Part shown: positions 1 through 8,359 of the stretch, piece after piece
Numbering within the stretch: position 1 is the first letter of the stretch
How the letters are laid out: each line of letters begins with the position of its first letter
NCBI GenBank assembly: GCA_964495085.1
Contig: CAZBUK010000062.1
Span: forward strand, 1-23,269
From: CAZBUK01 sp964495085
GTDB lineage: Bacteria > Bacteroidota > Ignavibacteria > T3Sed10-11
Direction: 5' to 3'
Length of the DNA: 23,269 nt
Notes under the pieces: generated by a model
Databases searched by the model: none
What the model saw: only the letters and a program-made list of their open reading frames with translations
What the model was told of the DNA's origin: nothing
Program-made: the position numbers and the translations under genes

Positions 1-896
1 TACACCAACCCATCCTGAAAATCCCAACGAGAATCCGAATAAGCGCCGATAAAATACGGGACGACTTCTTCTAGTATTTCTTCCCGAATATACAACAGAC
101 CCGTTCGTTTCGGACCGAGCAGCCATTTATGGCCGCTCGATGCATAACAGTCGCACCCGAGGTTTCGCACATCCACCGGGATAAGTCCAGCAGCCTGCGC
201 TCCGTCGACCACCGTTCTCACGTTTTTGTCACGCGCAAATGTGCAAATATCGCTTATTGGCAAAACGGCGCCGGTGGTGCAGGTAATATGACTCAGGCTG
301 ATGACCCGGGTTCTTCGTGACATCGCATCTGCGATGCGATTGAGCGTTTCTGTGCGCTCAACCGCGGGCTCGAATGTTTTTACAACAATTCCATCCCGCT
401 TCTGCCTGCCGAGCCACGGAAGCGCACCTCCGACGTGTTCGTGTGTCGAGAGCAGCACCTCGTCGCCGCGTTTCAAAGCGATGCCGTTGGCGGCTATGTT
501 CATTCCTTCTGTACAGCATCCTGTAAGCGCAAGTTCTTCGGGCGTGCAGTTAATGTGGGACGAGACTTTTTCTTTCACTGCCCGCCAGACAGTTTCGGTT
601 CTGCCTACTTCGCCGATACTTTCGAGTTCCGTTGTCTTCGTACGTACCGCATCGAGCACCGCATAGGGAGATACTCCGAGACCACCGGTATTAAAATATG
701 CCCGGTCTCCGGTAAGGGGAAATTGCTTTCGGATTATCGACCAGAATATCTCGTCTTCGGGTGAATATTTTAGAGGATCCGGCGGGAAAGACGGAGCGGT
801 AGCGCTCTGATCCGATTTCATTCCCGGCCAGTTCTGTAGGGAAAGCAAACCAATCCCTGCGGCACCCAGCGAGGAGAAAAAAATACGGCGTTTCAT
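1..896 (-). CDS. Class V aminotransferase-fold PLP enzyme with twin-arginine leader, 3' end cut by window edge
   Basis: An open frame starts at ATG 894-896 and runs without a stop off the left edge, giving 298 visible residues. The N-terminus (MKRRIFFSSLGAAG) has two arginines followed by I-F-F and a small hydrophobic stretch, which fits a Tat signal. The body matches the class V aminotransferase fold (cysteine desulfurase / isopenicillin-N epimerase-like). H152 and H154 lie in a THEHVGG segment, D231 in VDGAQAAG would hold the pyridine nitrogen of PLP, and K257 in SSGHKW is the expected Schiff-base lysine. Substrate is unknown. Tat-exported members of this fold are known, and folding with PLP before export would explain the leader. 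No clear Shine-Dalgarno lies before the ATG. The terminator just upstream separates it from the PorV-like gene, so it is probably transcribed on its own. Confidence 0.85.
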   Translation of the reverse strand, partial: MKRRIFFSSLGAAGIGLLSLQNWPGMKSDQSATAPSFPPDPLKYSPEDEIFWSIIRKQFPLTGDRAYFNTGGLGVSPYAVLDAVRTKTTELESIGEVGRTETVWRAVKEKVSSHINCTPEELALTGCCTEGMNIAANGIALKRGDEVLLSTHEHVGGALPWLGRQKRDGIVVKTFEPAVERTETLNRIADAMSRRTRVISLSHITCTTGAVLPISDICTFARDKNVRTVVDGAQAAGLIPVDVRNLGCDCYASSGHKWLLGPKRTGLLYIREEILEEVVPYFIGAYSDSRWDFQDGLV

Positions 897-985
897 ACGG
901 TTTTAATTCTTGTTCGTAGACATGCTGTTTTCCGGTTCCGTAACCGGCGGTGTGTCGGTTAGAGAAATACTCTCTAGTGGCAGGT

Positions 986-1026
986 CGATAAAACGAAAGG
1001 GTGCCTCGTTGCCGGGGCACCCTTTC
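986..1026 (-). terminator. Intrinsic terminator closing the receptor/T9SS/PorV operon
   Basis: Positions 995-1005 and 1016-1026 form a perfect 11-bp stem (GAAAGGGTGCC with GGCACCCTTTC) around a 10-nt loop. Read on the minus strand the stem is followed by GTTTTA, a short T run. It starts 14 nt after the stop codon of the PorV-like gene and lies before the aminotransferase start. This is the usual geometry of a rho-independent terminator. The T run is short, so some read-through is possible. Confidence 0.8.
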
Positions 1027-1039
1027 ATGATGTACGGAA

Positions 1040-2068
1040 CTATTCGCGAGCTCCGAACCTGACGGAAATCCGATGGACGTTATCGAGAATATCCATCTGC
1101 GTCATGCTGTAATCCACTTGAAGGTTCATATTCGAGACGTTCACATTCAAACCGGTGCCGAAGGATAAACCTTCGATCGTATTTGAAACCGCCGGTCTTT
1201 CTCCGACCTGGTCTGCTTCAGTACCCGAATAGTTCAACTTCCAGCCTGTACGAAAACTGATGGTATTCATGAATGTCCACTCGCCGCCGATGTGGTAATA
1301 CTGCGGTCCGTCCTGAGGCTTGACCGCATCGAGCGCGATCGTAAGCGATCCGATATCGGTCTGGATCGGCTGCGCGGACGTTCCGAGGCTGAAGGTGAGA
1401 GGAATCATGTTCGAGATGTTGTAGTACTTATAGTCGCTGCCGAGATTCGTCATGCGTGCTGCGATCTGCCAATTCCCGATACCGATTTTATAAATCGATC
1501 CCAGATCGATGGCGACGAGACCGACACTCTGATCGTCGATCGATTGACTGATGTACTTGACGTTGACTCCCAGTGCGAGCCTGTCAAAGAAACTGCGGGC
1601 ATAGCTTAACTGAACGAGAACGTCGAGATAATCGTACGTATCGGACGTTCCTCGATCGGTAATCAAGCGCTGCAGGTCAGGATCGGAATAACCGATCTGG
1701 CGGTTTGCGGGGATATCCGAGATTCCGAAGGAGACGAATCCGATACCGACGGTCCCCATTTCTCCCATGTTATACGCAAAACCGGCAGCATTGTGCTTTA
1801 TATCCGCAATCCATTGATTGTATGAAAAGGTTGCCTGGTATTTATATTCATCCAGCGCAATTCCGGCCGGATTCCAGAACATCTGATTCACATCGTTGCT
1901 TATTGATGTTGCAGCTGAACCCATAGCAACGGGACGGGCTCCTACCCCGATCTTTAAGAAACTCATCCCCGTTAATCCGGCCTTTCGCTGTTGGGCATCT
2001 GCCGTCTCGGGCGAAAGGAAGGACAGGATAAGCAGACCGAGCGTAAAGAGAACAATTATTTTTTTCAT
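1040..2068 (-). CDS. PorV/PorQ-family outer-membrane beta-barrel protein
   Basis: A 342-residue protein with a typical signal peptide (MKKIIVLFTLGLLIL, likely cut after ADA at about residue 25). The mature start GLTGMSFLKIGVGARPVAMGSAA and the MFWNPAGIAL segment are characteristic of the PorV/PorQ family, FadL-like 14-strand barrels. The rest alternates short beta strands and ends in an arginine- and aromatic-containing strand. In T9SS, PorV shuttles substrates with C-terminal sorting domains to the attachment complex, but many paralogs accompany particular cell-surface proteins. Here it is the last gene of an operon with a T9SS-sorted protein, so a dedicated partner role is likely. A good Shine-Dalgarno (GGAGAG, six-base spacing) supports ATG 2068. 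The gap to the upstream gene is 49 nt. Confidence 0.88.
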   Translation of the reverse strand: MKKIIVLFTLGLLILSFLSPETADAQQRKAGLTGMSFLKIGVGARPVAMGSAATSISNDVNQMFWNPAGIALDEYKYQATFSYNQWIADIKHNAAGFAYNMGEMGTVGIGFVSFGISDIPANRQIGYSDPDLQRLITDRGTSDTYDYLDVLVQLSYARSFFDRLALGVNVKYISQSIDDQSVGLVAIDLGSIYKIGIGNWQIAARMTNLGSDYKYYNISNMIPLTFSLGTSAQPIQTDIGSLTIALDAVKPQDGPQYYHIGGEWTFMNTISFRTGWKLNYSGTEADQVGERPAVSNTIEGLSFGTGLNVNVSNMNLQVDYSMTQMDILDNVHRISVRFGARE

Positions 2069-2117
2069 GCTTCTCTCCGATTGGATTTATCATTATCAAA
2101 TTATTACCGGTAGCGTA

Positions 2118-4697
2118 CTACCGAAGGATCGCGAAGTGTCCGAGATGCTCCCCGTCTTGATATTTGACATGATATATGTAAAGACCGCTGGCAACCTCCA
2201 CGCCGTCCTTCGAGAACATGTTCCAGCTCCATCGTCCTTCAGTACCGCTCTCGATCTGTTCCTGGAAAATTACCTGGCCGGATACATCAAGAATGGTGAT
2301 GGTACAGTTCGCCGGCACGTTCAGGAAATCCACATTGTGACTTACCGGATTATCCCGAATGTCGGTCAACGAGGCGATCTTGTAGGGATTAGGCGACACG
2401 GTGATCGTTGTTGCGCCGGAATTCAGATCGGCCGGATTGGCAACCGGCGGTGCTACCAGGAAGCCGGCTCCGATTCTTGACCTACCCTCGGGAGTACGCG
2501 GGAAATCGGGAGAAGTGTCGGAGAACGGATACGTGCCCTGCCATGTTCCAAGAGCCCCGTTCCTGTTCAAATTGCTCGTCTCGATGTGACTTGTCGTTTC
2601 GCCGCCGGGGCCGGTATAATTTCCATCCTTATACGCGGACACATAGTACCAATATGTAAATCCGACGAGCGATTCATCATCCTCCCAGGCATAAGCGTAA
2701 TCACCGCTTGCAGAGGCATACTGGCTCAATTCACCTTTAGGAATTATCTTCACCAGATCGAAGGTACCCCACGCTCCAGGTTGGTAGATTCCTCTGTCCT
2801 CGGGTTGTGCGAATTCAAATGCCCCGAAATTGGGATTGACCGGGTCGAGGTATTGATCGGGGTCGGCGGTAAGCGAGTGTTGCTTCCAATAGTTCGCAAG
2901 CGCGCGCATACCCTTATCAATATATCTGATCTGTTTAAACTGAGGGGCACGCCAGATCTTGTATCCGTCCGCATCGGCGTCAGCGATATTATCCCATCTG
3001 ATCAATGCCGATTGGTTCGCCGTACCTTCAACCTTAATATGCGGAACAGGAGGTACGGGAAGCTCAGTTTGTATATTCCAATCTCTTTCCCATGACCAAC
3101 GGGCCGCAGTCAATGCTCTTTGTACGCCCGTCAGCCGGAATCCGGAATATTCGACAAATACGACCGTCATCGATTCGCCGACTTCGAGACTGAAAGGTCC
3201 GATACCACTGACCATTCTTCCCGAGAACGGTTCGATGTGGTTGAATCCGGTCGTCCATCCGGGTTCGAACGGCTTCTGCTGGAAGGCAGCCTGAGGATTC
3301 ACGTCCGTCGAAGCGTATTTGAGATCGCCGTTCGGCCGGGTAGGATTCGCTTTTGGAACGAAACTCAGTACATCTCCTGTAGTACCGGAGTCAAAATAGT
3401 TCGGGTTCGGGGAGAGATCACGGAGGTCATAGTTCTTGTTTCGTCCGTAATTTGCATACCAGGTTGCCGTACCGGCTGCAAACGTCTTCCAGGGTATGGT
3501 GCCTGAGTTAAAATCGTTTCCGTCCGTCGCGCTTCCGTACCAGCCTCGTTCGGGCCCCTCTCCGACGGGATGTGATCCGAAGATCGTCTCTTTATCGGGG
3601 GCGGTGTAGTCGCCCGAGGATCCCTGCTTCACGCCCATGAAGTTCCACCCTCCCCAGATATCGGTATATCCGCGATTGGCATGATCGATGACTCCGAAGT
3701 CCCTGTCGGCCGGGTTGGTAACATCCCACTGCCCGAGAAGGGCTTCCCGGGGTCCCGCGTATGCAACGTGCATATCCCACGGAGCGCCGGTCGGATCCGG
3801 ATCGGCAACGTAGCCCATCATACGCGATGCGCCGAAACGGTTTGCAAGCCTGCCTCCCGACGGAGCGATCTGTACGGAAATTCCGGGAAGATCGTTCATC
3901 GAAAGTGCGAGAGCCTCAATAACGTTTCCCGTCCGGTCGACTGTACCGTCGCCGTTGATATCGACGACACCGGTATTCTCGAATGTAATTTCATACACGA
4001 TAAAGTCGTTCAGACCTGAAAAATTTCGTGAGTACTGAATCGCTTTCACACGGACATCGATTCCTACGGTTGTAGGGAATCCCGCCTCATAGATCATTTT
4101 ATCTCTCCGAACCGGATCTTCCCAATGGGGATCGACGCGGTAATTTCTCGCAGGATCGTTCGCGCCCGGTAAATTCGGGGAGAAATACAGGTATGAATAG
4201 TTCCCACCGGATTCTGCATTGTGAGCCCGGTTTGCCTGTCCACCGACAGTAGCGGGATTGAATGTAGCATCGCTGCTGTACACCGTAGCGATCGCCCGGC
4301 CTGAACTTCTCCAGAAGATGGTGTGCGTCCAGCCGCCCGGCCACATCCGTACCGGTTCAGTCCAATTGTTGATATGGGAGCCGCCGAGATTAAGGAAATA
4401 CCTTCTGAAGTCTTCAAGCTCTCCCGGACCGGCATTCAAGCTGTTTGCAGGTTTAATGGATTGCCATAATTGCCCCGCGACCATATAGCCGTCCCCCTGA
4501 ACGGTGGCGGACGAGCCCATAATCACGTCGACACCGCCGGCCTTCCTCAGCCATTCCCATTCCGCGGGAATGTAGGGATCCGGATCTCCGATGTTCTGCT
4601 GAGCTTCGGCGGTACCGATGCAGCAGAGCAGAAAGAATCCGAGTAAGAGAAGCGGAGAAATCCTGCTGGGAGTTAGGTATAAATTCCGTTGTTTCAT
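2118..4697 (-). CDS. Large secreted protein with FN3-like region and C-terminal T9SS sorting domain
   Basis: An 859-residue protein. A hydrophobic signal peptide spans about residues 12-32 (cut near AEA/QQ). The main body (about 40-545) is rich in W, Y, G and N and matches no enzyme family I recognise. It carries an EF-hand-like calcium loop, DINGDGTVD, at 246-254. Residues about 555-700 look like a fibronectin type III domain with insertions (ALIRWDN, GYKIWRA, WYYVSAY). The last 93 residues (VSPNPY at 767-772, then ILDVSGQVI and ASGLYIYHVK) form a T9SS type A / FlgD-like sorting domain. It lies between a TonB receptor gene (51 nt upstream) and the PorV-like gene (49 nt downstream). It may be the surface-exposed glycan-binding partner of the receptor, taking the place of SusD, but this is inferred from position only. 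ATG 4697 has a strong GGAGGAGG ribosome site. Confidence 0.85.
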   Translation of the reverse strand: MKQRNLYLTPSRISPLLLLGFFLLCCIGTAEAQQNIGDPDPYIPAEWEWLRKAGGVDVIMGSSATVQGDGYMVAGQLWQSIKPANSLNAGPGELEDFRRYFLNLGGSHINNWTEPVRMWPGGWTHTIFWRSSGRAIATVYSSDATFNPATVGGQANRAHNAESGGNYSYLYFSPNLPGANDPARNYRVDPHWEDPVRRDKMIYEAGFPTTVGIDVRVKAIQYSRNFSGLNDFIVYEITFENTGVVDINGDGTVDRTGNVIEALALSMNDLPGISVQIAPSGGRLANRFGASRMMGYVADPDPTGAPWDMHVAYAGPREALLGQWDVTNPADRDFGVIDHANRGYTDIWGGWNFMGVKQGSSGDYTAPDKETIFGSHPVGEGPERGWYGSATDGNDFNSGTIPWKTFAAGTATWYANYGRNKNYDLRDLSPNPNYFDSGTTGDVLSFVPKANPTRPNGDLKYASTDVNPQAAFQQKPFEPGWTTGFNHIEPFSGRMVSGIGPFSLEVGESMTVVFVEYSGFRLTGVQRALTAARWSWERDWNIQTELPVPPVPHIKVEGTANQSALIRWDNIADADADGYKIWRAPQFKQIRYIDKGMRALANYWKQHSLTADPDQYLDPVNPNFGAFEFAQPEDRGIYQPGAWGTFDLVKIIPKGELSQYASASGDYAYAWEDDESLVGFTYWYYVSAYKDGNYTGPGGETTSHIETSNLNRNGALGTWQGTYPFSDTSPDFPRTPEGRSRIGAGFLVAPPVANPADLNSGATTITVSPNPYKIASLTDIRDNPVSHNVDFLNVPANCTITILDVSGQVIFQEQIESGTEGRWSWNMFSKDGVEVASGLYIYHVKYQDGEHLGHFAILR

Positions 4698-4748
4698 ATT
4701 GAGTGTTCCTCCTCCGACAGATGAGTTGAAATAATCTCTTTCGTCATA

Positions 4749-7706
4749 TTAAAATTCTATTTGTAACCCCATTCTGATCTCACGAGGTATATCGTAGACA
4801 TAACTTCCATCGGGAGTTACAACCCGGCCTAACGGACCGGTAGGATCCCCCTCTTCTTCCCAGAGACGCTGACCGCCCGCAACATCGGTGCGGTTGTATG
4901 TCATGATATTTTCACTGTCGAACAAGTTGGTGATGTCGACAAATATTCTGAGACGCATGGGATTGATCGTGAACAGTTTATCGAGTCTCATATCAAACCG
5001 ATAGGCCGACGGACTAGTGCCCAATGCACGCGAACGAGGATCTTCCAGCGTCAGCGGGTAATAGAATCCGCTCATTGCTCTGCCGAAGAGAGACAGCTGT
5101 AAATCATACGGGAATCCGAATAATGCGGAAACGGTAACCCGATGAGGCCTGTCGTAACCTCCGGTCAGGACGGAATTATTACTAATTACATTCCGTTCGT
5201 AGGTATTATACCGCCGCAGATCATCGAATGGCAATAAACCATCTAAACGTTCATTATCGTTCGGTCCTGTAAAGCCCGTCTGATTCCCGCCGGCATGGAC
5301 AGCTTCCTTTATATAGCTATAGGTATAGGAAAGTCTTCCGCTTGCGGTTAGCCAATCCGTGAGGCGATTCGGCCGTTGAGTGAGCGTGAGTTCAATCCCT
5401 CTTGAATCTGCGTATCGCGCCGCCGTAATTATGTAGTACCCACCCACCAGCGGACCGTCCACCTGGGTGACCTCAAACGTGCTCGTGCCGTAGTTTTCGA
5501 TATCCCGGTAGTAAGCGTTGATATCGAGCCCAAGTCCTGCGAGCAATTCGAGCTGCATCCCTATTTCGTAGTTAATCGATTTCACCGGATCCATTCCGGC
5601 TTCCGCCAGGTTGAAAAACCGGCTGGGCGTCATATTTCCGTCGTAATTCAGATAGAGCAGCGAATACGGTTGAAGTTGTGTGGATTGTGAGAACGAGAAA
5701 TACATTGCTGCTCGTTCGCTTATCGGATGAGAGATTCCGACGCGCGGGGAGAAATACCACTCGGTCGGCAGATTCTCGCCGCGGATTGCAGCGTACCGTG
5801 TTATACCGTCGTCTCCCACCACTACTTCATACGGTTCGAAGTAATTCGCCAGGTCCGATGCATCGCGATTATACGCGTCCAACCGGAGTCCGACGTTGAT
5901 CACGAGATCGGCGTATTCCATGCGATCCTGGATATAAAACCCGAGTTCCCATGGATTTCGCTCCCAGGTATTCCGGGCGAACGGTACGATGTCGAGATTA
6001 GCCGGAATGATGGTAAATCCTTCTTCGGTTGCAGTCAACCTATCCAGCGAAATATTCAGGAACCTCATCTGGGCACCGGCTTTAACGAGGTGGTTTCTCG
6101 TAGCCTGTGTCGTATAATCCGCACGGACCTGAAGATTAGATGTTTTCACTTCTTCGAAAGATGGTATCGGTCGTGCGAGTCGCCATTCGGATCCCGGTCC
6201 TCCGAATGAAACTCTGGAGAAATCGTCGGTAAATTGAGTGGCAAAAAATTTCTCTCGCTGAGAATCTTCTCTTATATGCGAACCGATATATTTGCTGACC
6301 TCATCTGCCGTGTTGAATCGGATAAAGTCGCCGTCCCACTCTCCCCATCGTATCATTCCGTCGCCGTCCTGATCGACGAATCCCTGTCTGTTGCTCTGCA
6401 TCGTATGTCCGATCTGAATATCGTAAAATGTCGTTGGCGATAAAACGTGCGAGAATCTTACACTCGCAACGGAACTGTATCCGTCGTATACCGGGTTTCC
6501 CTCAAGGTAGAATCTCCAGAGATCGGAATACCGCCTGTTTTTCCAACCGAATATTTCGCCGCGATCTTCAAGAATACCGAGCGCGTAAACTCTCATATTA
6601 TTGCCTAAATCGAACGTCGGCCGGACGGTAACATCGAATGTTCTTCGAAATTCTCCGGGGAACCGCCCGTATGTTTCAAACCAACGGCCGGAAGTGAAGA
6701 GATGAAGGTGCCGGAGTGCGGTGCCGCCGAGAGTAAAGCTGACATCCGTTTCGGCATCGTCGCCGTATGCATACTTATTTCGATCCCACGTATAAAACTT
6801 CTGTTCCGGGAGTGTCGCATCGATTTTACTCTGGCGTTCCGCAAAATATTCGGTTTCGTCATGGTAAATATCGGAACCGAAATGATTCAATCCACCCGGA
6901 GTCCGCCGGACAGTGAGCGAGCCGAACATATTACCGCGGCCTTCGCGGAGCGAGAGAGACACCACGCCCGCCGTTGCACTTCCCAGATCGGCATCGACGG
7001 CGCCGGTATTCACTGCAAGCTCCTCGACGGAATTTACATTTACGTTGACGGCAGTCGCTTCACGTTGATCGAATTTATTGCTGAAGGTGTAGCCGTATTC
7101 CATTCCCTGTGTCTGGGTGAATGACGCGAAATACGAGTCGCTGATATCTATGCCATCGATATAGGTGCGGGTTTCATACTTTTTCCCGCCACGCACGAAT
7201 CCGTCGATTGAGCTCGCCGTATTTCCGATCAATTGATGGATATCGTTGACCGGAAGCGCACTGATCTCCGAGGAGGTGATCGTCGTCCTGGTTGAGGTCT
7301 GTGTGCGGTCGACGACGGGGCGTTCCGCGACAATGATTACCTCGGTTAAGGCTATAGCCTCAGGCGTCATACGGATTTCATCGAGATCCGTTGTTCTACC
7401 CGTTAACACCTGCACGTTTTCAATCCGGCTTTGTGCAAAACCTACCGCCGATACGACCATCTCATACGTACCCGGGCGAATATTGATGATAAAGAACCGG
7501 CCCTGAAGGTCGGCTGCAGCGCCTATGGTCGTTCCGGGAATTACGATGTTTGCACCGATGACCGGTTCTCCCGTCTCGGAATCAAGCACCCTACCTTCCA
7601 CCTTTCCTACCTGGGAAACTGCCGTCAGCGAACCGATCAGCACGAACGTTAAAACGAGCAGGATCCTCAATAATCTGAGCTGTATACGATTATACTGGCT
7701 GGTCAT
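4749..7706 (-). CDS. TonB-dependent outer-membrane receptor with carboxypeptidase-regulatory-like N-terminal domain
   Basis: A 985-residue protein. Residues 1-31 form a signal peptide. Residues 34-112 form a CarboxypepD_reg-like domain (VEGRVLDSETGEPVIGANI, then GRFFIINIRPGTYEM and VSAVGF). A plug domain follows from about 120, with RGG at 172-174 and YIDG at 182-185. From about 270 to the end there are repeating amphipathic strands of a 22-strand barrel, ending in GLQIEF with the expected terminal phenylalanine. The layout resembles SusC-like receptors, which import oligosaccharides using TonB energy, but no susD follows. Substrate is not readable from sequence; the neighbouring rhamnose and uronate genes suggest a glycan. 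ATG 7706 has a strong AAAGGAG site seven bases upstream. It is the first gene of the triad and is preceded by a long leader. Confidence 0.93.
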   Translation of the reverse strand: MTSQYNRIQLRLLRILLVLTFVLIGSLTAVSQVGKVEGRVLDSETGEPVIGANIVIPGTTIGAAADLQGRFFIINIRPGTYEMVVSAVGFAQSRIENVQVLTGRTTDLDEIRMTPEAIALTEVIIVAERPVVDRTQTSTRTTITSSEISALPVNDIHQLIGNTASSIDGFVRGGKKYETRTYIDGIDISDSYFASFTQTQGMEYGYTFSNKFDQREATAVNVNVNSVEELAVNTGAVDADLGSATAGVVSLSLREGRGNMFGSLTVRRTPGGLNHFGSDIYHDETEYFAERQSKIDATLPEQKFYTWDRNKYAYGDDAETDVSFTLGGTALRHLHLFTSGRWFETYGRFPGEFRRTFDVTVRPTFDLGNNMRVYALGILEDRGEIFGWKNRRYSDLWRFYLEGNPVYDGYSSVASVRFSHVLSPTTFYDIQIGHTMQSNRQGFVDQDGDGMIRWGEWDGDFIRFNTADEVSKYIGSHIREDSQREKFFATQFTDDFSRVSFGGPGSEWRLARPIPSFEEVKTSNLQVRADYTTQATRNHLVKAGAQMRFLNISLDRLTATEEGFTIIPANLDIVPFARNTWERNPWELGFYIQDRMEYADLVINVGLRLDAYNRDASDLANYFEPYEVVVGDDGITRYAAIRGENLPTEWYFSPRVGISHPISERAAMYFSFSQSTQLQPYSLLYLNYDGNMTPSRFFNLAEAGMDPVKSINYEIGMQLELLAGLGLDINAYYRDIENYGTSTFEVTQVDGPLVGGYYIITAARYADSRGIELTLTQRPNRLTDWLTASGRLSYTYSYIKEAVHAGGNQTGFTGPNDNERLDGLLPFDDLRRYNTYERNVISNNSVLTGGYDRPHRVTVSALFGFPYDLQLSLFGRAMSGFYYPLTLEDPRSRALGTSPSAYRFDMRLDKLFTINPMRLRIFVDITNLFDSENIMTYNRTDVAGGQRLWEEEGDPTGPLGRVVTPDGSYVYDIPREIRMGLQIEF

Positions 7707-7760
7707 TGAGAGACTCCTTTCCTTTTTATTGAATGTATCAGCATTTGATTGCGTTGAATG

Positions 7761-7852
7761 TCTTTGACACGCCGAAATGGGGGTTATCAGCGGAGCGGTG
7801 AAGCCAGCGTTCTTCTTACAAGTTCCCCGGGTGTATCACCTCCTTTCAAAGA
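7761..7852 (-). promoter_or_regulatory. Candidate structured leader RNA element with an extended anti-SD-complementary stretch
   Basis: Read on the minus strand, TCTTTGA (7852-7846) can pair with TCAAAGA (7767-7761), closing a domain of about 78 nt. At its 5' side lies GAAAGGAGGTGAT (7847-7835), complementary over 13 nt to the usual 3' tail of bacterial 16S rRNA (ATCACCTCCTTTC). Part of it sits in a small hairpin, GGTG-ATA-CACC (7840-7830), and GGTGA could instead pair with TCACC about 35 nt further on. The stretch is 128 nt upstream of the receptor ATG, which has its own Shine-Dalgarno, so it does not serve that start directly. No riboswitch class is recognised. Function is inferred from sequence alone. 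Confidence 0.35.
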
Positions 7853-7893
7853 GACGACTCACACGAATGTTATTGAACGATGAACAAACGCAA

Positions 7894-7919
7894 GGACAAA
7901 TATGCGAGACATATTGTCC
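7894..7919. promoter_or_regulatory. Imperfect inverted repeat, possible operator or hairpin
   Basis: GGACAA (7894-7899) and TATG (7901-7904) pair with CATA (7910-7913) and TTGTCC (7914-7919) around a five-base loop, with one unpaired A at 7900. The ten paired bases are too AT-rich and lack the T run of a terminator. It lies about 190 nt upstream of the receptor start. On the minus strand a weak promoter-like TAGACA-N16-CATAAA sits just upstream of it, so it could be an operator of a second promoter. Confidence 0.3.
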
Positions 7920-8247
7920 CGAAATTATTTATGTATCATGTTACCGATTTGTCTAATTGTAAAACTTGCTTTGAGCAGTTTGTGTTATGAATTTGCAGTA
8001 ACAACCGACGTACAATCGTTGGACTTAGCATTCTCAGCATATCGGGACATAGGTTCGAAATGGTGGTATTAATGTTGAATCCTGTCGGCGGGTTCGGTGC
8101 GGTATCTCGATATGCAGTCATTACGCACACTCTCTCATACGTCATCTCGGCAATCATCATATATGATATGACAAGCCGTATGGTACGAACAGTTCTATGA
8201 ATAATTTTCTACGCTGCAAGCTTCAGGGAGAGTCTCGTTATTTTACA

Positions 8248-8266
8248 TATAAAACGATGTTTCATA
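8248..8266. promoter_or_regulatory. Operator-like palindrome at the receptor-operon start site
   Basis: On the minus strand the site reads TATGAAACATCGTTTTATA: two eight-base arms, TATGAAAC and GTTTTATA, around a three-base centre, with one arm mismatch. It begins at about the predicted transcription start of the promoter at 8274-8302, the usual place for a repressor that blocks initiation. The AAAC...GTTT arms are reminiscent of LacI-family operators. No regulator gene is in the window to match it to. Confidence 0.45.
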
Positions 8267-8273
8267 TACCGGA

Positions 8274-8302
8274 AATATATACATATCCATTCATATTGTC
8301 AA
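8274..8302 (-). promoter_or_regulatory. Sigma-70-type promoter for the TonB receptor operon
   Basis: On the minus strand, TTGACA (8302-8297) is followed after exactly 17 bases by TATATT (8279-8274). That is a perfect -35 box and a five-of-six -10 box. Transcription would begin near 8267, giving a 5' leader of about 560 nt before the receptor ATG at 7706. This is a classical housekeeping-type promoter, not the TTTG/TAnnTTTG type of Bacteroides. Confidence 0.65.
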
Positions 8303-8359
8303 GAAGCCTGTGATTAAATCTCGATGACGCCATACTAGAACGAGACCGAAATACCCGAA

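Larger units (their letters stand above)
7707..8359. other. 653-nt gene-free region carrying the promoter and leader of the receptor operon
   Basis: No convincing gene is present. The region holds, in minus-strand order, a near-consensus promoter (8274-8302), an operator-like palindrome (8248-8266), a second inverted repeat (7894-7919), a candidate structured element (7761-7852) and the Shine-Dalgarno of the receptor gene. A 74-codon minus-strand frame (7936-8160) has no ribosome site or recognisable sequence and is not called. I see no clear intrinsic terminator after the DapA-like gene, so rhamnose-operon transcripts could run into this leader. Confidence 0.7.

Noticed and set aside
691..1020. 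A 109-codon minus-strand frame overlapping the aminotransferase start
   Set aside because: It is out of frame with the conserved aminotransferase and runs through the terminator hairpin.
7797..7847. Resemblance of the plus strand to the 3' end of a 16S rRNA gene (GGTGAAG, ACAAG, ATCACCTCCTTTC in order)
   Set aside because: Only short blocks match, the spacing differs and no further 16S sequence lies upstream. The minus-strand reading as an extended Shine-Dalgarno in a leader explains it better.
7936..8160. A 74-codon minus-strand frame in the receptor leader
   Set aside because: There is no Shine-Dalgarno, no recognisable sequence and a composition like non-coding DNA; kept only as a remote possibility.
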